Shown piece after piece: positions 7,305 to 16,626 of a stretch of DNA of 64,000 nucleotides. The stretch is taken from assembly GCF_028649475.1 (NCBI RefSeq), contig NZ_JAQSIP010000002.1:248001-312000 (forward strand), given 5' to 3'. The translations under genes and the position numbers were made by a program. Every line of letters begins with the position of its first letter. Within the stretch, counting starts at the first letter, position 1. Source of the stretch: Curvibacter cyanobacteriorum. Its GTDB lineage: Bacteria; Pseudomonadota; Gammaproteobacteria; Burkholderiales; Burkholderiaceae_C. The notes beneath the pieces are model-generated. The model saw nothing but the letters and a program-made list of their open reading frames with translations, had not been told where the DNA came from and searched no databases.

Positions 7305-9671
7305 ATGTCCTATCTCGTGCTCGCCCGAAAGTACCGCCCCCGCAATTTCACTGAAATGGTGGGGCAGGAGCACGTCGTGCAAGCCCTGGGCAACGCGCTG
7401 GAGACCCAGCGCCTGCACCACGCTTACCTGTTCACGGGGACCCGCGGTGTGGGCAAGACGACGGTGTCGCGGATTTTGGCCAAGTCGCTCAACTGCGTGG
7501 GGGTGGACGGCCAGGGGGGCATCACCAGCCGCCCGTGTGGTGTCTGCCAGGCGTGCACCGACATCGACAGCGGTCGTTTTGTCGACTACACCGAGCTCGA
7601 CGCGGCCTCCAACCGTGGGGTCGATGAGGTCCAGTCGCTGCTGGAGCAGGCGGTCTACAAGCCGGTGCAGGGGCGCTTCAAGGTCTTCATGATCGACGAG
7701 GTGCACATGCTCACCAACACCGCCTTCAACGCGATGTTGAAGACGCTCGAGGAACCGCCTGAGTACCTGAAGTTCGTGCTGGCCACGACCGACCCGCAGA
7801 AGGTGCCGGTCACCGTGCTGTCGCGTTGCCTGCAGTTCAACCTGCGCCCCATGGCCCCCGAGACCGTGCTCGAGCACCTGACCCAGGTGCTCGGCAAAGA
7901 ATCAGTGCCGGCCGAGGAGGGCGCCCTGCGCCTGCTGTCGCGGGCGGCCCGTGGCTCGATGCGCGATGCGCTGTCGCTGACCGACCAGGCCATTGCCTTT
8001 GGCAGTGGGCAGCTGCTGGAAGCCGGTGTGCGCCAGATGCTGGGCAGCGTGGACCGCAGCCATGTGTTCCGCCTGATCGGCGCCCTGGCCGAGGGCGATG
8101 GCCGCACGGTGGTCGAGACCACCGAGGCCTTGCGCCTCAACGGTTTGTCGGCCGCCTCCACGCTGGAAGAAATGACCGCGGTGCTGCAGCGCATGGCGGT
8201 GTTCCAGGCCGTGCCTCAGATGGCCGCTGCGGCCGAGGGCCGCGATGCCGAAGTGGTCGAGATGGCGCGCCTGTCGCTCCTGATGCCGCCCGACGAGACC
8301 CAGTTGCTCTACAGCATGTGCCTGCATGGCCGCGCCGAGTTGGGCCTGGCGCCCGACGAGTACGCCGCACTGACCATGGTCTTGCTGCGCTTGCTGGCCT
8401 TCAAGACCGCGCACGGTGGCCCCAAGTCGCCATCGGTGCTGACGGCCGCGGCGGCCCTGGCTGAAAAAAAAACTCTGAATCCTGAGCCGGCGCCTGCGGC
8501 GGCGGTCCCCGTGCCCTCTGCGCCGGTGGCCGCGATGCCGCCCCCGGTGGTGGCCCCGGCCCCTGTGGCGGTCACGGCGGCCCCGGCGACTCCGGCAAGG
8601 GCCGCGCCCGCTGAGGCTGTTGCGGCCCCCGCCACGGCGGCCCCAGTGAGCCCAGCAGCCCCCGAAGCCGCCGTGATGGCGGCGCCTGCCGCGCCCGTGG
8701 GCACGTCGGTCGCAGTGGCGCCCGAGGCTTCGCCTACCGCGCCAGCAGCCCCGACACGCGCCCCGACACCCACCCCGGTCGCGCCTTGGGAGGCCGCCCC
8801 CGTTCAAGCCCCGGTGGCGACGACGGCCGCCAGGGCGCCGTCGGCTGTCACCCCCCCGGCACCACCCGCAGCCTCCGCAGTGCAGGCCCCAGAGACCCCC
8901 GCTGCGCCCCAGGCTCAGCCCGACGCCCGACCGGCGCCGGCCCCCGTGGCGTCGGAGTCCAGTGCTGCCGAGGCGGACGACGACCGCTGGGGCGATGTGT
9001 TGCCCGACGCCGGGCCGCAGGTCGATGAAGACGATGGCCCGCCCGACTGGGCGCAGGAATGGCCCGATGACGGCTCGGTGGTGTCCACCCCGGTGGCGGT
9101 GCCGGGCCGGGCCTTGCCGGTGCGCGACCCCCAGGCCCCCGTGCCGCCGGCCGGTGCCGTGCGCCCCGCGGGCGATGCGCCGCAGTTGATGGCCGTGCCC
9201 GTGCGGGTACAGCCCGAGCCCGGCGAGCGCACCGCGCAACGCTACGACGTGCACGCGGCCTCGCGCATCGACCCCACCTACACCGACACCGAAGACGGTC
9301 GTTTCTGGCACGAGGTGGTGCAGCGCCTCGCGGCGGCCGAGGCCATCACGGCGCTGGTGCGCGAACTGGCACTGCAGTCCCAACTGGTGTCGCGCACCGA
9401 GGCCCTGTGGACCTTGCGCGTCGAGCGTGACTCGCTGAACCAACCCAACAGCCGGGAGCGTTTGCGCCAGGCCCTGCAACAGGCGGGGTTGACGCAGCAG
9501 ATCGCGGTCGAGATCGGGCCGGTCACCGACAGCCCGGCGCGGCGCAATGCCGCGGCCGCCGCGGCGCGCCAGAAGCTGGCCGAGGACGTGATCCTGTCCG
9601 ACCCCTTTGTGCAGACTTTGATGCGTGACTTTGGCGCGAAAATCGTGCCTGGCACCCTCAAGCCGGCCTGA
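7305..9671 (+). CDS. dnaX: DNA polymerase III subunits gamma and tau
   Basis: 788 aa clamp-loader ATPase. The N-terminal AAA+ module has Walker A GTRGVGKT (about 45-52), the four-cysteine zinc module, DEVHM (Walker B), and SRC (sensor 1/arginine finger). Domain III ends near residue 385. A proline/alanine linker of about 170 residues follows, then the tau-specific C-terminal domains (about 640-788) that bind DnaB and the polymerase core. The run of nine A at 8464-8472 lies exactly at the end of domain III, with stop codons close by in both other frames. This makes it likely that a short gamma form of about 390 residues is also produced. First gene of a dnaX-ybaB-recR cluster. Confidence 0.97.
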   Translation: MSYLVLARKYRPRNFTEMVGQEHVVQALGNALETQRLHHAYLFTGTRGVGKTTVSRILAKSLNCVGVDGQGGITSRPCGVCQACTDIDSGRFVDYTELDAASNRGVDEVQSLLEQAVYKPVQGRFKVFMIDEVHMLTNTAFNAMLKTLEEPPEYLKFVLATTDPQKVPVTVLSRCLQFNLRPMAPETVLEHLTQVLGKESVPAEEGALRLLSRAARGSMRDALSLTDQAIAFGSGQLLEAGVRQMLGSVDRSHVFRLIGALAEGDGRTVVETTEALRLNGLSAASTLEEMTAVLQRMAVFQAVPQMAAAAEGRDAEVVEMARLSLLMPPDETQLLYSMCLHGRAELGLAPDEYAALTMVLLRLLAFKTAHGGPKSPSVLTAAAALAEKKTLNPEPAPAAAVPVPSAPVAAMPPPVVAPAPVAVTAAPATPARAAPAEAVAAPATAAPVSPAAPEAAVMAAPAAPVGTSVAVAPEASPTAPAAPTRAPTPTPVAPWEAAPVQAPVATTAARAPSAVTPPAPPAASAVQAPETPAAPQAQPDARPAPAPVASESSAAEADDDRWGDVLPDAGPQVDEDDGPPDWAQEWPDDGSVVSTPVAVPGRALPVRDPQAPVPPAGAVRPAGDAPQLMAVPVRVQPEPGERTAQRYDVHAASRIDPTYTDTEDGRFWHEVVQRLAAAEAITALVRELALQSQLVSRTEALWTLRVERDSLNQPNSRERLRQALQQAGLTQQIAVEIGPVTDSPARRNAAAAAARQKLAEDVILSDPFVQTLMRDFGAKIVPGTLKPA
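8464..8526 (+). promoter_or_regulatory. Probable programmed slippage site in dnaX with downstream hairpin
   Basis: Nine consecutive A (8464-8472) read in frame as GAA AAA AAA ACT. After a -1 shift the frame reads AAC TCT GAA TCC TGA (stop 8483-8485). After a +1 shift it reads CTC TGA (stop 8476-8478). Fifteen bases further, CCGGCGC (8487-8493) can pair with GCGCCGG (8520-8526). Known dnaX genes use A-runs for ribosomal (E. coli) or transcriptional (Thermus) slippage to make gamma. The mechanism here is inferred. Confidence 0.7.
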
Positions 9672-9746
9672 GCCCTGTGGGCTGAGTCCGGCTGAGCCGT
9701 TTTTTTCCTGTTCATTTCTCCAACCATTCCAAGAAAGACCCCGACC

Positions 9747-10079
9747 ATGTTCAACAAGGGACAACTCGCCGGCCTCATGAAACAAGCCCAGGCCATGCAG
9801 GACAATCTCAAGAAGGCCCAGGAAGAACTGGCCCACATCGAGGTCGAAGGGGAGTCTGGCGCCGGTCTGGTGAAGGTCTTGATGACCTGCAAGCACGACG
9901 TCAAGCGCGTCACCATCGACCCCAGCCTGCTGGCCGACGACAAGGACATGCTCGAAGACCTGGTGGCCGCCGCCTTCAATGCCGCGGTGCGCAAGGCCGA
10001 AGAAACCTCCGAGCAAAAGATGGGCAAGATCACCGCTGGCATGCCGGGCCTGCCCGGTGGCATGAAGTTCCCGTTCTGA
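9747..10079 (+). CDS. ybaB: YbaB/EbfC family nucleoid-associated protein
   Basis: 110 aa, typical family length. The N-terminal helix ([23 protein letters not shown]) and the central beta segment ([26 protein letters not shown]) match the family, as does the C-terminal helix ending in [11 protein letters not shown]. It binds DNA as a dimer. It lies 75 bases after dnaX and 45 bases before recR, the standard order, and is probably co-transcribed with them. Confidence 0.95.
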   Translation: MFNKGQLAGLMKQAQAMQDNLKKAQEELAHIEVEGESGAGLVKVLMTCKHDVKRVTIDPSLLADDKDMLEDLVAAAFNAAVRKAEETSEQKMGKITAGMPGLPGGMKFPF

Positions 10080-10124
10080 ACCCGCGCTTGAACCGGCCGG
10101 CCCGGCCCCTGGGGGCCGCCACCC

Positions 10125-10715
10125 ATGTCTGACACCCATTCGCTCGACGCCTTGATCGCTGCCCTGCGCCGCTTGCCCGGTGTCGGGCAGAAGTCGGCGT
10201 CGCGCATGGCTTACCACCTCCTGCAAAGCGACCGCGAAGGCGCCCAGTTGCTGGCGCGGGCCTTGCAGGAGGCGAGTGCCAGCATGCGCCATTGCGAGCG
10301 CTGCCACACCTTCACCCAGCAGGTGGTCTGTGCCACCTGCCTGGACCCCAGCCGCGACCTGACGCGCCTGTGCGTGGTCGAGACCCCGGCCGACCAGGCG
10401 GCGCTCGAGCGCACCGCCGCCTACAAAGGCCTGTACTTTGTGCTGCTGGGGCGCATCAGTCCGCTGGATGGCATTGGCCCCCAGGAGATCGGCATTGACC
10501 TGCTGTTCAAACGGGCCTGCGATGGCGTGGTTCAGGAGGTGATCCTGGCCACCAACTTCACGGCCGAAGGCGAGGCCACGGCGCACGTGGTCAGCGAAGG
10601 GCTCAAGTCTCGCGGCTTGAAGGTCACCCGCCTGGCGCGTGGCGTGCCAGTGGGCAGTGAACTCGAGTACGTGGACCTGGGCACCATTGCCCACGCGCTG
10701 GCAGACCGCCGTTGA
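10125..10715 (+). CDS. recR: Recombination mediator RecR
   Basis: 196 aa. The N-terminal helix-hairpin-helix ([17 protein letters not shown], about 16-32) is followed by a C4 zinc finger ([16 protein letters not shown], about 57-72). A Toprim domain ([14 protein letters not shown]...[17 protein letters not shown]) and the C-terminal Walker-B-like segment complete the family layout. It acts with RecF/RecO to load RecA on gapped DNA. Last gene of the dnaX cluster. Confidence 0.97.
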   Translation: MSDTHSLDALIAALRRLPGVGQKSASRMAYHLLQSDREGAQLLARALQEASASMRHCERCHTFTQQVVCATCLDPSRDLTRLCVVETPADQAALERTAAYKGLYFVLLGRISPLDGIGPQEIGIDLLFKRACDGVVQEVILATNFTAEGEATAHVVSEGLKSRGLKVTRLARGVPVGSELEYVDLGTIAHALADRR

Positions 10716-10955
10716 GCACCGCCTAGCGCTGCGCGGCGCCGGCGGCTGCCGCTGGGGGCGACGGTGCGCAACCGGGCGCTGATTCGAGGCGCCTGCGTGA
10801 CCTGGGTCACAACCCCAGGCGCGCCTGGCCTGCGCGCTCATGATGTAATAGCGCCGCCGGTTCAGAGGCCGCCGAGGGGTTGAGCCTGACCGGTGGTCTG
10901 TGTCTATGTCCCTCTCTCATCGCTTGCGTCCCGTGTGGGACGGGCCTGTCTCTCC

Positions 10956-11378
10956 ATGAACACCCTGCATTTCGCTCGTTTCACCGTGGCCTATTGGTGC
11001 GTGCTGGTCGCAGCCCTGCTGCCGATCGTGTGTGCAGGCATTGCCAAGTACGGCATGTTCAACAAGCCGCGCCGGGAGGGCGGCTATGACAACCACCACC
11101 CGCGTCAGTGGCTGGCGGGCCAGACCGACTGGCGGGCCCGTGCCAACGCGGCCCAGGCCAACAGCTTTGAAGGGCTGCCGTTCTTCATTGGGGCCGTGGT
11201 GATCGCGCACCAACTTGGCGCGGCACAAACCTTGCTCGACATCCTGGCTTTTGTGTATGTGCTCCTGCGCCTGCTCTACATCATGATGTACGTGGGGGGC
11301 CTGCCGACTGCGCGCAGCGCCGTCTGGGTGGCAGGCTTGGTGGTCAATGTCGCCATCCTGTTCGCGGGCTACCGCTGA
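10956..11378 (+). CDS. MAPEG family membrane protein
   Basis: 140 aa from the ATG at 10956. A longer in-frame GTG start at 10893 would add 21 residues that do not look like protein. Four hydrophobic helices are seen. The loop after helix 1 carries NPRQ-like basic residues (HHPRQWLAGQTDWRARANAAQANSFE), the signature region of MAPEG proteins, followed by FIGAVVIAHQL and YVLLRLLYIMMYV. The family includes glutathione transferases and peroxidases of the membrane. The substrate in bacteria is unknown. Confidence 0.85.
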   Translation: MNTLHFARFTVAYWCVLVAALLPIVCAGIAKYGMFNKPRREGGYDNHHPRQWLAGQTDWRARANAAQANSFEGLPFFIGAVVIAHQLGAAQTLLDILAFVYVLLRLLYIMMYVGGLPTARSAVWVAGLVVNVAILFAGYR

Positions 11379-11514
11379 GCCGCCTGCGCCTTGAGCTGGG
11401 CCGGTCGGTCGCGTGCCGGCCACCATGGCGGGGCTGAAGCCCCGTGGCCATGCGTCCCCCCGTCTTTTTGTTTCACCAACTCTTGCGTCTCCCGAGCAGA
11501 GAGGATTTTTTCGG

Positions 11515-12555
11515 ATGACCCCCTTTGTGCTGAACCGGCGTGCCTGCCTTGGCGCGGGCCTGGCTGCGGTCGTGGCCGCGCCGGCGTTGCGCGCCCAGCC
11601 CAAACTGGAACAAAGCTCGGTGTCGATTGCCGTGGGCGGCAAAGGCACGTTTTACTACCTGCCGCTGACCGTGGCCGAAGCCCTGGGCTACTTCAAGGCC
11701 GAGGGCCTGGACGTCGACATCCGTGATTTCGTGGGGGGCGCGCGCGCCTTGCAGGCGGTGCTCAGCGGCCCTTGCGATGTGTGCGCCGGGGCGTTCGAGC
11801 ACACCATCACCTGGCAGGTGCGTCAGCAGGCCCTGAAGGCCTTTGTGCTCATGGGGCGCGCACCCCAGGTGGTGGTGGGGGTGTCGCAGAAGACGCTGCC
11901 CCACTACCGTGGCCTCGGTGATTTGCGCGGCCGCAAGGTGGGCGTGTCGTCCCCCGGGTCGTCGACCAACACGGTGGTCAACCTGCTGCTGGCGCGGGCG
12001 GGCCTCAAGCCCAGCGAGGTGAGCTTCCAGGGCGTGGGCGTGCAGGCCGGCGCGCTGGCCGCACTACGATCGGGCAGCATCGACGTGATCAGCAACGTGG
12101 ACCCGGTGGTCACGCAGCTGGAGCAAAAGGGCGAGATCAGGGTGATCGCCGACACCCGTACCCTCAAGGGGGCGGACGATGTGTTTGGCGGCCTGATGCC
12201 GGCGGGCAGCCTGTACGCCCCCAGTGACTACGTGAAGCGCCACCCACGCACCGTGCAGGCGCTGACGAATGCGATCGTCCATGCGCTCAAATGGCTGCAG
12301 ACGGCCGGCCCCTCGGACCTGCTGCAAACCGTGCCCGAGAGTTACCTGCTCGGTGACCGGGCCCTGTACCTGGCGGCCTTTGGCAAGGTGCGCGAAGCCC
12401 TGTCACTGGATGGTCTGGTGCCCGAGGAAGGCCCTCGCACGGCCTTGCGTGCACTGGCCACCTTCGACCCTGCCCTGAAGGCCGAGCGCGTCGACCTGAG
12501 CAAGGTCTACACCAATGAGTTTGCGCGCCGCGCCAAGGACCGCTTCAAGGCCTGA
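11515..12555 (+). CDS. ABC transporter substrate-binding protein, NitT/TauT type
   Basis: 346 aa from ATG 11515, which follows an AGAGAGGA ribosome-binding site. The N-terminus (NRRACLGAGLAAVVAAPALRAQP) has twin arginines and looks like a Tat signal cut after RAQ. The mature part has the SsuA/ThiY/NMT1 pattern: an alpha-beta lobe, GGARALQAVLSGPCDVCAGAFEH, KVGVSSPGSSTNTVVN and ALRSGSIDVISNVDPV. It should capture an organic nitrogen or sulfur compound in the periplasm. No permease or ATPase gene is adjacent, so the transporter partner must be elsewhere or outside the window. Confidence 0.85.
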   Translation: MTPFVLNRRACLGAGLAAVVAAPALRAQPKLEQSSVSIAVGGKGTFYYLPLTVAEALGYFKAEGLDVDIRDFVGGARALQAVLSGPCDVCAGAFEHTITWQVRQQALKAFVLMGRAPQVVVGVSQKTLPHYRGLGDLRGRKVGVSSPGSSTNTVVNLLLARAGLKPSEVSFQGVGVQAGALAALRSGSIDVISNVDPVVTQLEQKGEIRVIADTRTLKGADDVFGGLMPAGSLYAPSDYVKRHPRTVQALTNAIVHALKWLQTAGPSDLLQTVPESYLLGDRALYLAAFGKVREALSLDGLVPEEGPRTALRALATFDPALKAERVDLSKVYTNEFARRAKDRFKA

Positions 12556-12657
12556 GGCCTGCCATCGCCACCAGCGCGGTGCCAGTGAGGTGCCAGCGCG
12601 GTGCCGCGGCTGGGGTGGCCGGCCCGCGCCCGTCAGGGCGCCGGGCGGGTGGGGCGA

Positions 12658-14205
12658 TCAACGCTTTTTGCGGCTGTCCGTGCGCGGCGCGGCCGCACGC
12701 ACCGGCGCCTTGCTGGCGCTGGCGTGCTGGGGGCGGCCGGACTTGGCCGCCTGGCTGGCCTGGGGGGTGGGGGCCGCGTTGCTGCGCGCCGACACCGGCA
12801 AGAACAGCACCAGACTCTGCCCCGGCTTGAGCGAGGCGCCAGACTTCAAGTCGTTCCAATCCGCCACCTGGCTGATCGACACCTTGTAGCGCTGGGCGAT
12901 GCTGACCAAGGTGTCTTTGCGACCCGCCTTGACGGTGGTGCGTCGGGTCACGATCTCGGGGGCCAGGTTGAGTTGCCCGGTCTCGGCCACGCGGCCCGTG
13001 ACGTCGTTGTCCAGCGAGCCCTGGCGCGACACGATCAGCGCCGAGCCGGCCTTGATCAGCATGCGCGGCGGGATGTTGTTGATGTTGCGCAGGTCGTACT
13101 CGCTCATGCCCACGCGCTGCGCAGCGGCGGCCACCGACATGGTGCTGGGCGCGGTCCAGGCGGTCCAGCTGGCCAGGCGCTCGTGGTAGGCGTCGAGGTT
13201 GCGCTTGAAGATGGTGGCGTTGTCCCAGGGCAGCAGGATCTGCGGCGTGCCCGCGGCCAGGATCACCGGGCGGTGCACCGAGGGGTTGAGCGCCTTGAAG
13301 TCGGCCAGCGGCACATCGGCCAGCTTGGCGGCCAGCGCGACGTCGATGTCACCGGGGATGTCCACGGTTTCAAAGTACGGGTGGTTCGGGATGTCGGGCA
13401 GCTCGGCGCGGAACAGCTCCGGGTTGGCCACGATGTTCTTCACCGCCTGAAACTTGGGCACGTAGTAGCGGGTTTCGTTGGGCATGCTCAGGTCCAGGTA
13501 GCCGGTGCCCAGGCCTTGCTTCTGGTTGCGGGCAATCGCCTTGCCCACATTGCCTTCGCCCCAGTTGTAAGCGGCCAGCGCGAGGTGCCAGTCGCCAAAC
13601 AGGTTGTAGAGCTTTTGCAGGTAGTCGAGCGCCGCGCGGGTCGAGGCCAGCACATCGCGGCGGTCGTCGCGGAACACGTTCTGCTTGAGGTCGAAGGTGG
13701 TGCCGGTGGCGGGCATGAACTGCCACATGCCTGCGGCCTTGGCCGACGACACGGCCTGCGGGTTGAATGCGCTTTCGATGTAGGGCAGCAGGGCGAGCTC
13801 GGTTGGCATGCCCCGGCGCTCCAGCTCTTCGACGATGTGGAACAGGTACTTGCGCGAGCGCTCGGTCATCCGAAAGATGTAATCGGGCCGGGTCGTGTAC
13901 CACTGCTCCCGGTCGCGCACCAGGTCGCTGTTCAGGTCCGGCATGGCGTAGCCCGCGCGGATGCGCTGCCAAATGTCTGCCGGCGCGGCGGTGGTGGCCA
14001 CCGGGCGCGAGCTCCAGGGGCTGGGCGCGATGGGCTGCAGCGTGTGCTGCGGGCTCAGGCTCAGCGACATCGCGGGGCGGTTGGCGTTGGGGGTGCTGTG
14101 CAGGGGGGCGGTGTCGTTGGCCGTGGGGGAGGCGGGGCCGGGTGCAGTGGCGCAACCGGTGAGCCACAGCAGGCCGGCCAGGCAGGCCGCGGTGATGAGT
14201 TTCAT
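12658..14205 (-). CDS. mltD: Membrane-bound lytic murein transglycosylase D
   Basis: 515 aa lipoprotein. The signal MKLITAACLAGLLWLTGC ends in lipobox LTGC. The SLT domain (about 100-220) has the catalytic Glu in LLPYIESAFNPQA, then GMWQFMPATG and YNWGEGNVGKAI. LysM repeats follow at about 340-390 and 415-465 (YDLRNINNIPPRMLI; VSIAQRYKVSISQVADWN) and bind peptidoglycan. A basic Ala-rich tail ends the protein. The ATG at 14205 overlaps the stop of gloB as ATGA, and it is preferred over an upstream in-frame start because it gives a clean lipoprotein signal. Confidence 0.94.
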   Translation of the reverse strand: MKLITAACLAGLLWLTGCATAPGPASPTANDTAPLHSTPNANRPAMSLSLSPQHTLQPIAPSPWSSRPVATTAAPADIWQRIRAGYAMPDLNSDLVRDREQWYTTRPDYIFRMTERSRKYLFHIVEELERRGMPTELALLPYIESAFNPQAVSSAKAAGMWQFMPATGTTFDLKQNVFRDDRRDVLASTRAALDYLQKLYNLFGDWHLALAAYNWGEGNVGKAIARNQKQGLGTGYLDLSMPNETRYYVPKFQAVKNIVANPELFRAELPDIPNHPYFETVDIPGDIDVALAAKLADVPLADFKALNPSVHRPVILAAGTPQILLPWDNATIFKRNLDAYHERLASWTAWTAPSTMSVAAAAQRVGMSEYDLRNINNIPPRMLIKAGSALIVSRQGSLDNDVTGRVAETGQLNLAPEIVTRRTTVKAGRKDTLVSIAQRYKVSISQVADWNDLKSGASLKPGQSLVLFLPVSARSNAAPTPQASQAAKSGRPQHASASKAPVRAAAPRTDSRKKR

Positions 14206-14987
14206 TGGAACTGGTTCTTCCATTCACGCAGGCTGGCGAACACGGCGACCTCGTCAGCGCCATCGGCGGCGGGGTCGTGTTGCCGGACGCCTCGGATCAC
14301 TGAGGCCTCGCGTGAGCGCAGAAAAGGGTTGATGGCGCGCTCCAGCGCAACGCTGGAGGGCAGGGTGGGCAGGCCCTGGTCACGCAGGGCCTGGCAGCGG
14401 TGCTGGTAGTCGAGCAGCGCCGAGTTGTCGGGTTCGACGGCGCGCGCAAAACGCAGGTTCGACAGCGTGTACTCGTGCGTGCAGCAGACCCGGGTGCTGC
14501 CCGGCAGGGCCGCCAATTGGTCCAGCGACTGCAGCATCTGGGCGGGCGTGCCCTCGAACAGGCGGCCGCAGCCGCCCGAAAACAAGGTGTCACCGCAGAA
14601 CAGCAGGCCCTGACCACCGACATCGGGGTGGTGGAAGGCGATGTGGCCCGCGGTGTGGCCCGGCACATCCAAGACCTCAAAGTCCAGGCCCAGTGCCAGC
14701 ACGCGCTGGCCGCCTTGCACGCGCTGCAGCGGCTCGGGCAGGCGCTCCCGTGCGGGGCCCCAGACGTGGGCCTGGGTGGCTTCGCGCAGGGCGGCCACGC
14801 CCCCGGTGTGGTCGGCGTGGTGGTGGGTGATGAGGATGGCTTCGAGCGTCAGCCCCGGCCGCTGGGCCAGGGCGTCCAACACGGGTTGGGCCTGTCCGGG
14901 GTCCACCACCAGGGCCCGCTGCCCGTCGTGGAGCAGCCAGATGTAGTTGTCCGTGAAGGCCGGCAGGGGAATGAGTTCAAAGGTCAT
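14202..14987 (-). CDS. gloB: Hydroxyacylglutathione hydrolase (glyoxalase II)
   Basis: 261 aa metallo-beta-lactamase-fold enzyme. It contains the binuclear zinc motif THHHADHTGG (about residues 53-62), a VPGHTAGHI segment with the next ligand His, LLFCGDTLFSGGCGR with the bridging Asp, and CTHEYTLSNLRFA near residue 170. It hydrolyses S-lactoylglutathione to lactate and glutathione. It overlaps mltD by 4 bases and is divergent from the methyltransferase gene at 15183. Confidence 0.96.
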   Translation of the reverse strand: MTFELIPLPAFTDNYIWLLHDGQRALVVDPGQAQPVLDALAQRPGLTLEAILITHHHADHTGGVAALREATQAHVWGPARERLPEPLQRVQGGQRVLALGLDFEVLDVPGHTAGHIAFHHPDVGGQGLLFCGDTLFSGGCGRLFEGTPAQMLQSLDQLAALPGSTRVCCTHEYTLSNLRFARAVEPDNSALLDYQHRCQALRDQGLPTLPSSVALERAINPFLRSREASVIRGVRQHDPAADGADEVAVFASLREWKNQFQ

Positions 14988-15182
14988 GGACGGGCGGATT
15001 ATAGGAACTTGGACGGCCTGCTGCGGGGCTGGCAGGCGCTATGCTTGGGGTTGGGCGGCTGCAAGCCTGCGCCCGTCGCCGGGGGCGGCGTCTGTGGGGC
15101 TGCAACCCTGCAGTTTCGCACTTCTTGGCACACGGGTTGATGCACTTTTCATTCCCTCACTGGTCTTCTTGGTCGCTTGCCC

Positions 15183-16004
15183 ATGTTGTCGCTTCACGAT
15201 TGGTTTCAAACCCCGCCGGGCCGCTACCTGCTGGCCTGGGAGCAAGCCCGCATGGACGAGGCGGTGGCCGACCTGTTTGGCTACTACAGCCTGCAGTTGG
15301 GCCTGCCTGAGTTGCCGGCCCTGCGCCGCAACCGCATGCCGCACCCCTGGTTGGCGGTGGACTCGCTGGAGGCACTGAGCCTGGCGCCGCTGGCCGAGGC
15401 GGGCGAGCCGCGACCCCGGGCCGCCTTGCTCACCGATTACGCCGCCTTGCCCTTTCCTGAGGCCAGTCTGGACCTGGTGGTGCTGCCGCACACGCTGGAG
15501 CTGTCGCACGACCCCCACACCACCTTGCGTGAGGTGGAGCGGGTCCTGGTGCCCGATGGGCGGGTGGTGATCAGCTGCTTCAACCCAACCAGTCTGTGGG
15601 GTGCCCGGCAACGCCGGGCGCGGCTGTACCAGCGCTGGGGCGGCGGGCGCCTGTACCTGCCGGGGGGCGGTGACTTTCTGGGGTACCTGCGCTTGCGCGA
15701 CTGGCTGCGCCTGTTGAGCTTCGAGGTCGAAACCGCCCACTTTGGCTGCTACCGCCCGGCGGTGGACAGCGAGACCTGGCTGCGCCGCTTTGAATGGATG
15801 GACGCCGCTGGCGAACGCTGGTGGCCCATCTTTGGTGCCGCTTATTTTTTGGTGGCCGTCAAGCGGGTGCGTGGCATGCACCTGCTGGGACCGGCCTGGA
15901 AGCAGGCCCGTCGCCCTGCCGGGGTGTCGGTGCCGGCGGTCAATCGCCAGCACCGCACGCCCCCAGGGCCCCAGGCCATGCCGTTTGAATCTGAAGGAAA
16001 TTGA
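15183..16004 (+). CDS. SAM-dependent methyltransferase domain protein
   Basis: 273 aa from ATG 15183. A TTG six bases upstream is possible. The Rossmann core is abbreviated. DYAALPFPEASLDLVVLPHTLELSHDPHTTLREVERVLVPDG covers motifs II-III of Methyltransf_11, and GRVVISCFNPTSLWGAR follows. The classic glycine-rich motif I is weak. Divergent from gloB and four bases upstream of rnhA, a conserved Burkholderiales neighbourhood. Substrate unknown. Confidence 0.8.
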   Translation: MLSLHDWFQTPPGRYLLAWEQARMDEAVADLFGYYSLQLGLPELPALRRNRMPHPWLAVDSLEALSLAPLAEAGEPRPRAALLTDYAALPFPEASLDLVVLPHTLELSHDPHTTLREVERVLVPDGRVVISCFNPTSLWGARQRRARLYQRWGGGRLYLPGGGDFLGYLRLRDWLRLLSFEVETAHFGCYRPAVDSETWLRRFEWMDAAGERWWPIFGAAYFLVAVKRVRGMHLLGPAWKQARRPAGVSVPAVNRQHRTPPGPQAMPFESEGN

Positions 16005-16007
16005 GTT

Positions 16008-16457
16008 TTGAATTCTGTTGTGATCTACACCGATGGGGCCTGCAAGGGCAACCCGGGCCCGGGGGGCTGGGGCGTGCTGCTGAAGTCCGGCACGTTCGAG
16101 AAAGAGCTGTTTGGCGGCGAACTCGGCACCACCAACAACCGCATGGAGATGATGGCGGTGATTGAAGCGCTCAGCGCCCTCAAGCGCCCCTGTCAGGTCA
16201 CCTTGTTCCTGGACAGCGAGTACGTGCGCAAGGGCATCACCGAGTGGATCCACGGCTGGAAAGCCAAGGGCTGGAAGACCGCCGCCAAGCAACCCGTGAA
16301 GAACGCCGAACTGTGGCAGCGCCTGGATGCGCTGGTCGCCACGGGGGGGCATCAGATCGAATGGCGCTGGGTCAAGGGCCACGCGGGCGACCCGGGCAAC
16401 GAACGGGCCGACGCGCTGGCCAACATGGGGGTCGAGAAGGCGCTGGGCCGACGCTGA
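16008..16457 (+). CDS. rnhA: Ribonuclease HI
   Basis: 149 aa. It begins with [17 protein letters not shown], which carries the first catalytic Asp. [18 protein letters not shown] supplies the Glu, [12 protein letters not shown] the second Asp, and [16 protein letters not shown] the last His and Asp. It degrades RNA in RNA-DNA hybrids. The start must be TTG at 16008: the preceding in-frame stop is at 16002-16004, and no ATG lies between it and the conserved IYTDG. An AAGGAAA ribosome-binding site sits just upstream. Confidence 0.95.
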   Translation: MNSVVIYTDGACKGNPGPGGWGVLLKSGTFEKELFGGELGTTNNRMEMMAVIEALSALKRPCQVTLFLDSEYVRKGITEWIHGWKAKGWKTAAKQPVKNAELWQRLDALVATGGHQIEWRWVKGHAGDPGNERADALANMGVEKALGRR

Positions 16458-16547
16458 GTCCCGGTGTGCGCGGGTGTGCACCGATGCGCGCCGGTGCGCG
16501 CCAGCGGCGCGTGGGGGCCTCCAACTGAGGGCGCGCGGTGTGCGCAC

Positions 16548-16566
16548 GGGCCCCGGCGCCGGGGCC
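16548..16566. terminator. GC hairpin between convergent rnhA and mobA
   Basis: GGCCCCGG-CGCCGGGGCC forms a near-perfect self-complementary stem between two genes that end toward each other. It has no U-run, so it may act as a transcription roadblock or a bidirectional, factor-aided terminator. A weak call. Confidence 0.35.
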
Positions 16567-16626
16567 TGAATCGTCCCGCCTGATCTCGCCCGGTGGGCGC
16601 GCGGTCAGTCTTCGGTCCGGCCCCTT

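Noticed and set aside
7902-10841. 979-codon open frame on the minus strand across dnaX, ybaB and recR
   Set aside because: It is the antisense shadow of three certain genes in GC-rich DNA; the translation is His/Gly/Arg low complexity.
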